From Frankia tisae (lineage in GTDB: Bacteria; Actinomycetota; Actinomycetes; Frankiales; Frankiaceae), in contig NZ_JANEZT010000023.1 in NCBI RefSeq assembly GCF_025403405.1, positions 1 to 32,724 of the forward strand: a stretch of DNA of 32,724 nucleotides. Reading direction: 5' to 3'. A model generated the notes under the pieces. It did no database searches and was not told the origin of the DNA. It saw nothing but the letters and a program-made list of their open reading frames with translations. The position numbers were made by a program, and so were the translations under genes. Shown here one piece after another: positions 24,642 to 32,651 of the stretch (position 1 is its first letter; each line of letters begins with the position of its first letter).

Positions 24642-24959
24642 GTGCCCCTGCCGCCCCTAACGCCCGAGCAGAGGGCCGCCGCCCTCGAGAAAGCCGCGCT
24701 GGCTCGTAAGCAGCGCGCGGAACTCAAGGAGCGGTTGAAGAAGGCGGAGACCACTCTGGCCGCCGTCTTGCAACAGGCCGAGGCCGATGAGGTCGTTGGC
24801 AAGATGAAGGTTTCGGCTGTTCTGGAGTCGCTTCCCGGAGTTGGGCGCGTGCGCGCCCAGAAGATCCGAGAACGGCTCGGGATCAGTCCGACCCGCCGGC
24901 TGAGAGGGCTCGGCGCGAAGCAGCGCGCCGCGCTCCTCGAGGAGTTCGGAACGGCCTGA
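24642..24959 (+). CDS. mihF: Actinobacterial integration host factor (mIHF)
   Basis: A 105-residue nucleoid-associated protein of the mIHF/sIHF family, unrelated to the E. coli IHF/HU fold. The N-terminal half is a long charged helix (ALARKQRAELKERLKKAE). The C-terminal half holds the helix-two-turn-helix with LPGVGRVRAQKI, the DNA-binding element, then the basic RLRGLGAKQRAALLEEFG. In Streptomyces and mycobacteria the protein affects nucleoid compaction, supercoiling and development, and in mycobacteria it supports L5 integration. GTG 24642 has a strong GAGGAGG (24628-24634) seven bases upstream. The 231-base gap before it has a direct repeat GCGGTACG (24446-24453, 24456-24463) and a possible -10 TAGTTT (24601-24606). 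gmk follows downstream. Confidence 0.95.
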   Translation: MPLPPLTPEQRAAALEKAALARKQRAELKERLKKAETTLAAVLQQAEADEVVGKMKVSAVLESLPGVGRVRAQKIRERLGISPTRRLRGLGAKQRAALLEEFGTA

Positions 24960-24964
24960 TCCGG

Positions 24965-24985
24965 CGGAGTGGGAAATCCACTCCG
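24965..24985 (+). terminator. Hairpin after mihF
   Basis: CGGAGTGG (24965-24972) pairs with CCACTCCG (24978-24985) around a GAAAT loop, five bases past the mihF stop. It is terminator-like without a U-tract. CGGAGT recurs at 24991-24996 and could form an alternative pairing. Confidence 0.55.
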
Positions 24986-25025
24986 GCAACCGGAGTAGGG
25001 CCTTGGCGGGACGCGGCATCACCGG

Positions 25026-25161
25026 GTGAGTGGTCTCACTCACGTACTTCTGGTGAAGCCGCGGGACCTTCCGAGCGGATCGGGGGTCGGTATTCTTTAC
25101 CGGCCCTCGATCCGTAAGTCCATGGGAAACAAGTCCCATCCTGGGGTCGTCCGCAGGCGGA
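25026..25161 (+). other. Hairpin series in the gmk upstream region
   Basis: Three perfect small stems follow the mihF terminator: GTGAGTG/CACTCAC (25026-25043, 4-base loop), ATGGGA/TCCCAT (25122-25139, 6-base loop) and TCCGC/GCGGA (25150-25161, 2-base loop, probably too tight unless end pairs open). TATTCT at 25091-25096 could be a -10 for gmk. A structured leader is possible, but no known riboswitch is recognised. Confidence 0.35.
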
Positions 25162-25200
25162 TGACCGCTGTGCGGCAGCCGTCCCGGAGGCCCTAGGGTT

Positions 25201-25752
25201 GTGACCGTGGGACTCACTGTGCTGTCCGGGCCATCCGGAGTCGGGAAGGGGACGGTCGTTGCGGCCGTCCGCGAGCGTCATCCCGAGGTCTGGGTCTCGG
25301 TCAGTGCCACCACCCGGGCTCCCCGGCCCGGGGAGACCGACGGTGTCGAGTACCACTTCGTCGACGCCGAGGAGTTCGCCCGGATGGTCAAGTCCGGTGA
25401 GTTCGTCGAGCATGCGATGTTCGCCGGGCACGCCTACGGCACCCCGCGGGGTCCACTGCAGGAACGGCTCGCCGACGGCGTCCCGTGCCTGCTGGAGATC
25501 GAACTGCTCGGGGCCCGCCAGGTGCGTTCGGCGATGCCGGCCGCCCGGTTCGTCTTTCTCGCTCCACCCACGTTCGAGGAGCTGGTGCGGCGGCTGACCG
25601 GCCGGGGGACCGAGTCACCCGAGGTCATCGCCCGCCGGCTGGACCGGGCTCGCATCGAGCTCGCGGCCGAGACGGAGTTCGACCACGTGGTCGTCAACGA
25701 CGATGTTCGGGCCGCGGCCGCGCGGTTGGTAGCATTGATGATCGGCTCTTAG
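25201..25752 (+). CDS. gmk: Guanylate kinase
   Basis: Phosphorylates GMP to GDP with ATP. The P-loop GPSGVGKGT is at residues 10-18. The GMP-binding segment ([22 protein letters not shown]) and the lid region ([21 protein letters not shown]) are intact. Length is 183 residues, normal for the family. GTG 25201 is preferred, with GGAGG at 25186-25190 ten bases upstream; GTG 25207 is an alternative two codons later. rpoZ follows after a strong hairpin. gmk next to rpoZ is a common bacterial pairing. Confidence 0.97.
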   Translation: MTVGLTVLSGPSGVGKGTVVAAVRERHPEVWVSVSATTRAPRPGETDGVEYHFVDAEEFARMVKSGEFVEHAMFAGHAYGTPRGPLQERLADGVPCLLEIELLGARQVRSAMPAARFVFLAPPTFEELVRRLTGRGTESPEVIARRLDRARIELAAETEFDHVVVNDDVRAAAARLVALMIGS

Positions 25753-25801
25753 GTGCCGGTCCGCTCGGACCGCGCCGCGAAGCCGCACTTCATGCGCTTG
25801 A

Positions 25802-25837
25802 ACCCGGGCACAGGAGTCTCGACGCCTGTGCCCGGGT
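25802..25837 (+). terminator. 13-bp perfect hairpin between gmk and rpoZ
   Basis: ACCCGGGCACAGG (25802-25814) and CCTGTGCCCGGGT (25825-25837) are exact inverse complements around a 10-base loop. A smaller stem CGGTCCG/CGGACCG (25757-25772) precedes it. The hairpin ends 52 bases before the rpoZ start, so it may end the gmk message or be a leader structure on a gmk-rpoZ transcript. There is no U-tract. Confidence 0.55.
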
Positions 25838-25889
25838 GCACAGTCCGGACGGCTGCTGCCGCTCCGGACATCCACCCCGGAAGGACATC

Positions 25890-26174
25890 GTGGCCGGAAC
25901 CGTAGCCCACCCCGAAGGCATCACCAACCCGCCGATCGACGAGCTGCTTGAGGCCACCGACTCGAAGTACAGCCTGGTCATCTACGCGGCCAAGCGGGCC
26001 CGCCAGATCAACGCCTACTACTCGCAGCTCGGCGAGGGCCTGCTGGAGTATGTCGGGCCGCTGGTCGAGACGACCAACGCCCAGGAGAAGCCGCTGTCGA
26101 TCGCGCTGCGCGAGATCAACGCCGGCCTGCTCACCCATGAGACGGTCTCCGACAGCCTCCCGCCGGTCGCCTGA
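25890..26174 (+). CDS. rpoZ: DNA-directed RNA polymerase omega subunit
   Basis: A 94-residue omega subunit, which helps assemble and stabilise RNA polymerase by clamping the beta-prime C-terminus. The conserved core is [20 protein letters not shown] followed by [14 protein letters not shown]. The C-terminal part ([12 protein letters not shown]) is the actinobacterial form. GTG 25890 has AAGGA at 25881-25885 with a four-base spacing, and it gives the standard N-terminus. An upstream extension of the same frame overlaps gmk and is not conserved. coaBC starts seven bases after the stop. Confidence 0.95.
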   Translation: MAGTVAHPEGITNPPIDELLEATDSKYSLVIYAAKRARQINAYYSQLGEGLLEYVGPLVETTNAQEKPLSIALREINAGLLTHETVSDSLPPVA

Positions 26175-26181
26175 CCCGGCC

Positions 26182-27489
26182 GTGACCGACGAGCCCACCG
26201 GCGCCGCGGGCGCCTCCGCCCGGCGGCCCCGGGTCGTGCTCGGGGTGGCCGGGGGCATCGCCGCCTACAAGGCGGTCGAGGTGTTGCGTCGGTTCACCGA
26301 GTCCGGGCATGAGGTGCGGGTCGTGCCCACGCCGTCCGCGCTGCGTTTCGTCGGGGAGACGACCTGGGCGGCATTGTCCGGCAACCCGGTCACGACCGAT
26401 GTGTGGAGCGACGCCGACGAGGTGGCCCACGTCCGCATCGGGCGAGAGGCCGACCTCGTCCTCGTCGTCCCGGCGACCGCGGACCTGATGGCCCGCGCGG
26501 CCGCCGGGCGGGCCGACGATCTTCTCACCGGGACCCTGCTCACGGCGACCTGCCCGGTGGTCTTCGCGCCGGCGATGCACACCGAGATGTGGCAGCATCC
26601 GGCCACCCGGGCGAACGTCGCCACCCTGCGAGCCCGGGGCGCGGTGGTGCTCGACCCGGCTGTCGGCCGGCTGACCGGCGCTGATTCCGGGGCCGGTCGG
26701 CTGCCCGAACCGGCGGAGATCGCCGCGCTCGGCATGGCGGTGCTCGCCCGCGGGGCCGACGGCGTCCGCCCGGACCTCGCCGGCCGGCACGTGCTGGTCA
26801 CCGCCGGGGGCACCCGGGAGTACCTCGACCCGGTTCGTTTTCTCGGCAACGCCTCCAGCGGGCGCCAGGGCTACGCGGTGGCGCGGGCGGCACTGGCCCG
26901 CGGCGCCTCGGTGACGGTGGTCGCGGCCAACGTCGCCCTGCCCGAGGTCGCCGGGGCGCGCACGATCGCGGTCACCTCCGCCGCCGAGTTGCGGGAACGG
27001 GTGCACGAGGTGGCGCCGTCGGCGGATGTCGTCGTGATGGCCGCCGCAGTCGCCGATTTCCGGCCGCAGGCAACCCAGGCGTACAAGATTAAGAAAGAAT
27101 CCGCGGCGCCCGACTCCATTGCTCTGGTGCGAAACCCTGACGTGTTGTCCGAGTTGGTGGCGAACCGTCACCCCGGGCAGCTCCTGGTCGGATTCGCCGC
27201 CGAGACGGGCGGCCCCGACGGCGGGGTTCTCGACCACGCGCGGGCGAAACTCGCCCGCAAGCCCGTCGATCTCCTCGTCGTCAACCAGGTCGGCGCCGGG
27301 CTCGGGTTCGAGGTGGCAGACAACGCCGCGGTGGTCCTGGCCGGCGACGGTAGCCAGACGACCATCGAGCGGGCGAGCAAGGACCTGGTCGCGCACCGGA
27401 TCCTCGACCTCGTGGTGGCGTTCCCGATCGGTCACGGCGATGCAACGGCCGGCGAGGCAGTGCGGGTACCTGTGCGGGCCACTCGGTAA
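26182..27489 (+). CDS. coaBC: Bifunctional phosphopantothenoylcysteine decarboxylase / phosphopantothenate--cysteine ligase
   Basis: A CoA-pathway fusion that joins cysteine to 4'-phosphopantothenate (CoaB) and then decarboxylates the product with FMN (CoaC). The CoaC half starts [20 protein letters not shown], has the catalytic histidine H83 ([12 protein letters not shown]) and the PAMHTEMW motif. The usual PAMN asparagine is histidine here, and the flap reads [11 protein letters not shown] without the E. coli-type cysteine; as I recall, both are the actinobacterial form. The CoaB half begins [20 protein letters not shown] and includes [14 protein letters not shown] and KIKKE. GTG 26182 gives 435 residues, seven bases after rpoZ. 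No Shine-Dalgarno is evident, so it is probably translated by coupling. Confidence 0.95.
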   Translation: MTDEPTGAAGASARRPRVVLGVAGGIAAYKAVEVLRRFTESGHEVRVVPTPSALRFVGETTWAALSGNPVTTDVWSDADEVAHVRIGREADLVLVVPATADLMARAAAGRADDLLTGTLLTATCPVVFAPAMHTEMWQHPATRANVATLRARGAVVLDPAVGRLTGADSGAGRLPEPAEIAALGMAVLARGADGVRPDLAGRHVLVTAGGTREYLDPVRFLGNASSGRQGYAVARAALARGASVTVVAANVALPEVAGARTIAVTSAAELRERVHEVAPSADVVVMAAAVADFRPQATQAYKIKKESAAPDSIALVRNPDVLSELVANRHPGQLLVGFAAETGGPDGGVLDHARAKLARKPVDLLVVNQVGAGLGFEVADNAAVVLAGDGSQTTIERASKDLVAHRILDLVVAFPIGHGDATAGEAVRVPVRATR

Positions 27490-27530
27490 GCTTCGTCGAA
27501 ATCAACCGGATCTCCCAGGGGGTTAGACCA

Positions 27531-28727
27531 GTGGCGACGCGCCTGTTCACGTCCGAGTCCGTCACCGAGGGGCATCCGGACAAGATCGCTGACCAGATCA
27601 GTGACTCGATCCTCGATGCAATGATCAAGGACGACCCGAAGAGCCGGGTCGCGGTGGAAACGCTCATCACGACGGGCCAGGTGCACGTCGCCGGTGAGGT
27701 CACCACCAAGACCTACGTCGACATCGCCGCGGTCGTCCGCGAGCGCATCCTGGAGATCGGCTACGACTCGTCGAAGAAGGGGTTCGACGGCGCCTCCTGC
27801 GGCGTCAGCGTCTCCATCGGCGCGCAGTCCGCGGACATCGCCCAGGGCGTCGACACCGCCCACGAGTCCCGCGTCGAGGGCTCCGTCGAGGACGAGCTTG
27901 ACCGTCAGGGCGCCGGGGACCAGGGCCTGATGTTCGGCTTCGCCTGCGACCAGACCCCCGAGCTCATGCCGCTGCCGATCGCGCTGGCGCACCGCCTCGC
28001 GCGGCGGCTGTCCGCGGTCCGCAAGGACGGCCAGGTCGGCTACCTGCGCCCGGACGGCAAGACCCAGGTGACCATCGAGTACGCCGACGGCAAGCCCGTC
28101 CGCCTCGACACGGTCGTCGTCTCCACCCAGCACGCCGCCGACATCGACCTCGACACGCTGCTCGCGCCCGACATCGCCGAGTACGTCGTCGAGCCGGAGC
28201 TGGCACTGCTCGACATCTCCACCGAGGGCCGCCGCCTGCTGGTCAACCCCACCGGCCGCTTCGAGATCGGCGGCCCGATGGGCGACGCCGGCCTGACCGG
28301 TCGCAAGATCATCGTTGACACCTACGGCGGGTACGCCCGCCACGGCGGTGGCGCCTTCTCCGGCAAGGACCCGTCCAAGGTCGACCGCTCGGCCGCCTAC
28401 GCCATGCGCTGGGTGGCCAAGAACGTGGTCGCCGCCGGCCTCGCCAGCGCCTGCGAGGTGCAGATCGCCTACGCCATCGGCAAGGCGCACCCGGTCGGCC
28501 TGTTCGTCGAGACCTTCGGCACCGGCACGGTTCCCGAGGAGCAGATCCAGGATGCCGTGACCCAGGTTTTCGACCTGCGCCCGGCGGCCATCATCCGTGA
28601 CCTGGACCTGCTGCGCCCGCTCTACGCCCAGACCGCCGCCTACGGGCACTTCGGCCGCCCCGAGCTCGATTTCACCTGGGAGTCCACCTCGCGCGCCGAG
28701 GCGCTCCAGCGCGCGGTCAAGGGCTGA
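27531..28727 (+). CDS. metK: S-adenosylmethionine synthase
   Basis: Forms S-adenosylmethionine from methionine and ATP, the methyl donor for the cell. Near the N-terminus [20 protein letters not shown] carries the ATP-binding histidine. The flexible loop region has [24 protein letters not shown] is the first signature and [16 protein letters not shown] the second. At 398 residues it is complete. GTG 27531 has AGGGGG (27517-27522) eight bases upstream. The gap to coaBC is only 41 bases, too short for a SAM riboswitch. A metK-priA order is widespread in actinobacteria. Confidence 0.98.
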   Translation: MATRLFTSESVTEGHPDKIADQISDSILDAMIKDDPKSRVAVETLITTGQVHVAGEVTTKTYVDIAAVVRERILEIGYDSSKKGFDGASCGVSVSIGAQSADIAQGVDTAHESRVEGSVEDELDRQGAGDQGLMFGFACDQTPELMPLPIALAHRLARRLSAVRKDGQVGYLRPDGKTQVTIEYADGKPVRLDTVVVSTQHAADIDLDTLLAPDIAEYVVEPELALLDISTEGRRLLVNPTGRFEIGGPMGDAGLTGRKIIVDTYGGYARHGGGAFSGKDPSKVDRSAAYAMRWVAKNVVAAGLASACEVQIAYAIGKAHPVGLFVETFGTGTVPEEQIQDAVTQVFDLRPAAIIRDLDLLRPLYAQTAAYGHFGRPELDFTWESTSRAEALQRAVKG

Positions 28728-28737
28728 CGCCTCGGCC

Positions 28738-28772
28738 GGCGCCTCGGCCGGCGCAGCCGCAGCCGAGGCGCC
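28738..28772 (+). terminator. 11-bp perfect hairpin after metK
   Basis: GGCGCCTCGGC (28738-28748) pairs with GCCGAGGCGCC (28762-28772) around a 13-base loop, 10 bases after the metK stop. A 12-base direct repeat GCCTCGGCCGGC lies at 28729-28740 and 28741-28752, so the right arm could pair with either copy. Terminator role is inferred; there is no U-tract. Confidence 0.55.
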
Positions 28773-28836
28773 TGTGTGACCAGGCGGGGCCGCGGGCCGG
28801 CCGATCCTGTCGGCGGGACCTGGTACTAATGCCCAC

Positions 28837-31113
28837 ATGACCGAGCGGCCCGACACGATCCCCGGCCTTGGCCCGGGGCCGGCCGGGCCGCCGCGGCCCG
28901 GCCGGGGCTCGGGCTCGGGTGCGCGAGGTGGCTCGAGGCGGGCCCGCGGTCCTGGCGCGCCGGCCCCGCCGGCCGCAGAGTTGCCCGTGGCCAGGGTCGC
29001 GGTCGACACCCCGCTGACCCACCTCGACCGTCCCTTCGACTACCTCGTCCCGGCCGATCTCGCCGCGGCGGCGGTGCCCGGCTCCCGGGTCCGGGTCCGC
29101 TTCGCCGGCCGGCAGGTCGACGGATTCGTCCTGGAGCGGCTGGCGGCCTCGGAGCACCCCGGCCGGCTCGCCCCGCTGGAGCGGTCGGTCTCGCCGGAGC
29201 CGGTGCTGTCCGAGTCGATCGCCCGGCTCGCCCGCACCGTGGCGGACCGCTACGCCGGAACACTGGCCGACGTCCTTCGCCTCGCCGTCCCACCCCGCCA
29301 CGGCCGTACCGAGACCGCCCCCGTGCCGCCGCGAACCGCCCCCGTGCCGCCGCGAACCGCCATCATGCCGCCGCGAACCGCCACCGCGATGCCCGAGGCC
29401 GCTCCCGGCGAACCGGCGGCCGCTCCTTCCCAGCCGAAGACTTCTCCGCCGGAGACCACCTCCGCCGAGCCGGGGGATTGGGTGCGCTATCCCGCCGGAC
29501 CGTCGATGCTCGCGGCGCTGGCCGCCGGCCGGTCACCGCGTGCCGTGTGGTGGGCGCCACCCGGCCCCGCCTGGCCGGCGATGATCGCCGCCGCGGTCGG
29601 CGCCGCGGTGCGGTCGGGCCGCGGTGCGGTCGTCGTCGTTCCCGACCACCGTGACGTCGATCGGGCGGAGGCCGCGCTGGTAGAGGTGGTCGGGCGTGAG
29701 ATCACCGTCGCCCTGCGGGCCGACCTCGGCCCGTCCCGCCGCTACGGCGCCTTCCTCTCGGCTGCCCGTGGGCAGGCCCGGGTCGTGGTGGGCACCCGGG
29801 CCGCGGTCTTCGCCCCCGTGACCGACCTCGGCCTGCTGGTCGTGTGGGACGACGGGGATGAGCTGCACGCCGAGCCGCTGGCCCCCTACCCGCACACCCG
29901 CGACGTCGCCGTACTGCGCGCCCGCCAGGACGGCTGCGCACTGCTGATCGGTGGCTTCTGCCCGACAACGGAGGCCGAGGCGCTCGTCCGCGGCGGCTGG
30001 GCCCACCCGCTGGCGCTGCCGTTGCTCGAGGTCCGGGCGCTCGCCCCCCGCGTCGAGGCGACCGGTTCGGACCACGAGTACGCCCGCGATCCCGCCGCCC
30101 GCGCGGCGCGGCTGCCCTCCCTCGCGGTCCGCACGGCCCGCCAGGCGCTGGCCGCCGGAGCCCCGGTGCTGGTCCAGGTGCCCCGGCGCGGTTACCAACC
30201 CTCACTGGCGTGCGCGGACTGCCGGCGTCCCGCCCGCTGCCGGCACTGCCAGGGCCCGCTGGGCCGGTCTTCCGGCGCCGGCGTGCTGACCTGCCAGTGG
30301 TGCGGCCGTCCCGTGCCCGCCGCCCCGGGTGGGGCGGTCGAGGCGGTCGGGGCGGCGGTCTGGCGGTGCCCGTCGTGTTCGAGCGAGCGGCTGCGGGCCT
30401 CGGTGACGGGGGACCGGCGCACCGCCGAGGAGCTGGGCCGGGCCTTCCCCGGCGTCCCGGTGCGGACCTCGGGCCGCGACGGCGTGCTCGCCACCGTCCC
30501 CGCGGAGCCGGCGCTCGTCGTCTCCACCCCCGGCGCCGAGCCGGTCGCCGCCGACGGGTACGGCGCGGTGCTGCTCCTCGACGGCTGGGCCCTGCTAGGC
30601 CGTCCCGACCTGCGGGCCGCCGAGACCACCCTGCGGCGCTGGGCGGCGGCGGCGGCGCTGGCCCGCCCGGCGCCACGCGGCGGCCGGGTCATCGTGTCCG
30701 CCGACGCGGGGCTCCCGGTCGTACAGGCCCTGATCCGCTGGGATCCCGCGACCTTCGCCGCCCGGGAGGCCGACGAACGCGCCGAACTCGGGTTCCCGCC
30801 GGCAACCCGGATGGCCACCGTGGAAGGCAGCGCCGCAGCCGTCGCCGAGCTGCTCGCCGCCACCCACCTGCCCGAGGGCGCGGACCTGCTGGGCCCCGTG
30901 CCGCTGCCGCCCGCGGCCGGGCCCGTGCTGGGCGGCAGCCCGCGAGCCGGCGGGCCGGGCGAGGTGAACGAGATTGAACGCCTGCTCATCCGGGTGCCCC
31001 GCGAGCACGGCGCGGCCCTCGCCGCCGCCCTGCACGCAGCCCGCGGCGTCCTCGGCACCCGCCGGAGCACCGCCGGCCTGCGCGTCCAACTCGATCCGCT
31101 CGTCATCGGCTGA
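28837..31113 (+). CDS. priA: Probable replication restart protein PriA (helicase motifs degenerate)
   Basis: A 758-residue PriA homologue. The N-terminal 3'-DNA-binding domain is recognisable (VAVDTPLTHLDRPFDYLVP, GSRVRVRFAGRQVDGFVLE). A Pro/Ala/Thr-rich linker with 21-bp repeats follows. The helicase core is altered: where E. coli has the Walker A GSGKT, this protein reads WWAPPGPAWPAM, and the DEEH box reads WDDGDELH. The cysteine-rich zinc region (about 455-520) has eight cysteines in CADC, CRHC, CQWC and CPSC. Actinobacterial PriA proteins generally lack helicase motifs, so it is probably a DNA-binding replication-restart factor without unwinding activity. ATG 28837 has no clear Shine-Dalgarno sequence. 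Confidence 0.92.
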   Translation: MTERPDTIPGLGPGPAGPPRPGRGSGSGARGGSRRARGPGAPAPPAAELPVARVAVDTPLTHLDRPFDYLVPADLAAAAVPGSRVRVRFAGRQVDGFVLERLAASEHPGRLAPLERSVSPEPVLSESIARLARTVADRYAGTLADVLRLAVPPRHGRTETAPVPPRTAPVPPRTAIMPPRTATAMPEAAPGEPAAAPSQPKTSPPETTSAEPGDWVRYPAGPSMLAALAAGRSPRAVWWAPPGPAWPAMIAAAVGAAVRSGRGAVVVVPDHRDVDRAEAALVEVVGREITVALRADLGPSRRYGAFLSAARGQARVVVGTRAAVFAPVTDLGLLVVWDDGDELHAEPLAPYPHTRDVAVLRARQDGCALLIGGFCPTTEAEALVRGGWAHPLALPLLEVRALAPRVEATGSDHEYARDPAARAARLPSLAVRTARQALAAGAPVLVQVPRRGYQPSLACADCRRPARCRHCQGPLGRSSGAGVLTCQWCGRPVPAAPGGAVEAVGAAVWRCPSCSSERLRASVTGDRRTAEELGRAFPGVPVRTSGRDGVLATVPAEPALVVSTPGAEPVAADGYGAVLLLDGWALLGRPDLRAAETTLRRWAAAAALARPAPRGGRVIVSADAGLPVVQALIRWDPATFAAREADERAELGFPPATRMATVEGSAAAVAELLAATHLPEGADLLGPVPLPPAAGPVLGGSPRAGGPGEVNEIERLLIRVPREHGAALAAALHAARGVLGTRRSTAGLRVQLDPLVIG
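29314..29376 (+). repeat. 21-bp tandem repeat in the priA linker
   Basis: Three consecutive 21-bp units start at 29314, 29335 and 29356. The first two are identical (ACCGCCCCCGTGCCGCCGCG plus A) and the third differs at three bases. They encode TAPVPPR repeats at residues about 160-180, within the flexible linker after the DNA-binding domain. Confidence 0.85.
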
Positions 31114-31673
31114 CGGCGAGCCCGTCACCGCCGAGTGCGGCCCGCCACGGCCCGGGCCCACTGCCGCCCGCTTCCCCGCCAGACTGCTTCCCCGCCCGAC
31201 TGCGGCCAGATCATGCCGAGGGTTAGCCACGGTTTCAGTGCCGAAAACCGCGGCTAACCCTCGGCACGGCTCCGTGCGTGACTGGTCACAGAAGGATGCG
31301 CGAGGGGTGGCGCCCGATGGGCGCGCCGAACGTGGGGCGGCCCCGACCCCGCGGGCATCGCCGGCCGAGCTGGGGGCATCACAGTGTCGGCCCCGCAGAG
31401 GTGAGGAACGGGCCAGCGACAGCGTAGCGACACGAGTAGGACCGCCAGCTCGTCGAGTCCTCGAGACAACCCCGTCCGCCGCCGAGGCCGACCGTCCGTC
31501 ACAGCGGTGGCCGCCCGCGATACGGTCGGGCAGCGGCAGGCCCGAGGACGCCGCCCGTGTCCCCGCCCGCGGGCGACGGCGGACGGTCCCGGGCCAGGCC
31601 GAACAGCTCGGATCATGCCCCCCGTAGACGGCCGCGGCGTTCGTAGGGCGTCGCGGCGGATCGGTGCTCGCGT
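31114..31673. other. 560-base noncoding region between priA and fmt
   Basis: The region has a long hairpin at 31214-31266 but no convincing gene. Open frames on both strands are low-complexity Arg/Pro/Gly/Ala translations without a known motif. Peptide deformylase (def), which often lies between priA and fmt, is absent, and no fragment with its GVGLAAPQ or HEXDH motifs is seen. No clear fmt promoter or ribosome binding site was found. Confidence 0.6.
31214..31266. repeat. 22-bp near-perfect hairpin after priA
   Basis: TGCCGAGGGTTAGCC (31214-31228) pairs with GGCTAACCCTCGGCA (31252-31266). After one A-C mismatch, CGGTTT (31230-31235) pairs with AAACCG (31245-31250) around a 9-base loop. It lies about 100 bases past the priA stop. 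It may be a bidirectional terminator or a copy of a dispersed palindromic element; its composition is less GC-rich than the flanks. Confidence 0.8.
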
Positions 31674-32651
31674 ATGCGTCTAGTTTTTGCCGGCACACCG
31701 GCGGTCGCCCTGCCCAGCCTGCGGGTGTTGATCGACAGCCCGCGCCACGACGTGGTCGCGGTCGTCACCCGCCCCGACCGGCCCGCCGGCCGGGGCCGGA
31801 AGATCAAACCGCCGCCCGTGCACCTGCTCGCCGACGAGGCCGGCATCCCGGTGCTCAGCCCGGAGCGACCGCGTGACCCGGACTTCCTCGCGGCGCTCAC
31901 CGAGCTGGCGCCCGACTGCTGCCCGGTCGTCGCCTACGGCGCCCTGCTGCCCCGGGAGGCCCTGGCGATTCCCCACCAAGGGTGGGTGAACCTGCACTTC
32001 TCGCTGCTGCCGGCCCACCGCGGCGCGGCCCCGGTGCAGCGGACCGTGCTGGCCGGCGACGACCTCACCGGCGCCAGCGTGTTCCAGATCGAACCGGCGA
32101 TGGACTCCGGCCCGGTGTTCGGCGTCGTCACCGAGCGGGTCCGCCCCACCGACACCTCCGGCGACCTGCTCGACCGGCTCGCGGAGTCCGGTGCGCACCT
32201 GCTCGCCGCGGTCATGGACGGCATCGACGACGGAACCCTGCAGGCCGTGCCCCAGCCCGCCGAGGGAATATCGTTCGCGCCGAAGCTGACCGCCCAGGAT
32301 GTGCTGATCGACTGGACCCTGCCGGCGGTCGCCGTGGACCGGCTGACCCGGGCGGCAACGCCCGCACCCGGCGCCTGGACGATGTTCCGGGACCGGCGGC
32401 TCAAGATAGGTCCGGTGCGCGTCGGGGCGCAGAACGCTCCGGACGAACTGGCGCCGGGTCGGTTGGCGGCGCTCGCCGACGGCACGGTCGCCGTGGGCAC
32501 CGGGACAGGCCCGGTGCTGCTCGGCGAGGTGCGGCCCGAGGGCCGAGGGCCGATGAAGGCCGCCGACTGGGCCCGAGGGGCGCGCCTGACCGGCGAGGAC
32601 GTCCTGCTTGCGCCGGCTGGGGCACCCGCCGGCAGTGGGGGAGCCGCATGA
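31674..32651 (+). CDS. fmt: Methionyl-tRNA formyltransferase
   Basis: Transfers a formyl group from 10-formyl-THF to initiator Met-tRNA. The catalytic residues N106, H108 and D144 fall at the same numbers as in E. coli, within [17 protein letters not shown] and EPAMDSGPV. The N-terminal Rossmann domain starts [16 protein letters not shown], and the basic loop [14 protein letters not shown] is present. The C-terminal OB-like domain includes [11 protein letters not shown]. At 325 residues with a Gly/Ala tail the length fits the family. ATG 31674 gives the standard N-terminus, though no Shine-Dalgarno sequence is visible. The stop overlaps the next start (ATGA). Confidence 0.97.
   Translation: MRLVFAGTPAVALPSLRVLIDSPRHDVVAVVTRPDRPAGRGRKIKPPPVHLLADEAGIPVLSPERPRDPDFLAALTELAPDCCPVVAYGALLPREALAIPHQGWVNLHFSLLPAHRGAAPVQRTVLAGDDLTGASVFQIEPAMDSGPVFGVVTERVRPTDTSGDLLDRLAESGAHLLAAVMDGIDDGTLQAVPQPAEGISFAPKLTAQDVLIDWTLPAVAVDRLTRAATPAPGAWTMFRDRRLKIGPVRVGAQNAPDELAPGRLAALADGTVAVGTGTGPVLLGEVRPEGRGPMKAADWARGARLTGEDVLLAPAGAPAGSGGAA

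Noticed and set aside
27490-27530. SAM riboswitch upstream of metK
   Set aside because: Only 41 bases separate coaBC from metK and no SAM-I or SAM-II core is visible.
27432-29009. Antisense open frame opposite metK and the start of priA
   Set aside because: Crosses two well-supported genes and has low-complexity sequence only.
31254-31616. 120-codon minus-strand frame in the priA-fmt gap
   Set aside because: Arg/Pro/Gly-rich translation without motif or ribosome binding site; also runs into the long hairpin. Could not be supported as a gene.
30974-31627. Plus-strand frame running from the 3' part of priA into the priA-fmt gap
   Set aside because: The first part is a frame-shifted shadow of priA and the rest has no recognisable sequence.
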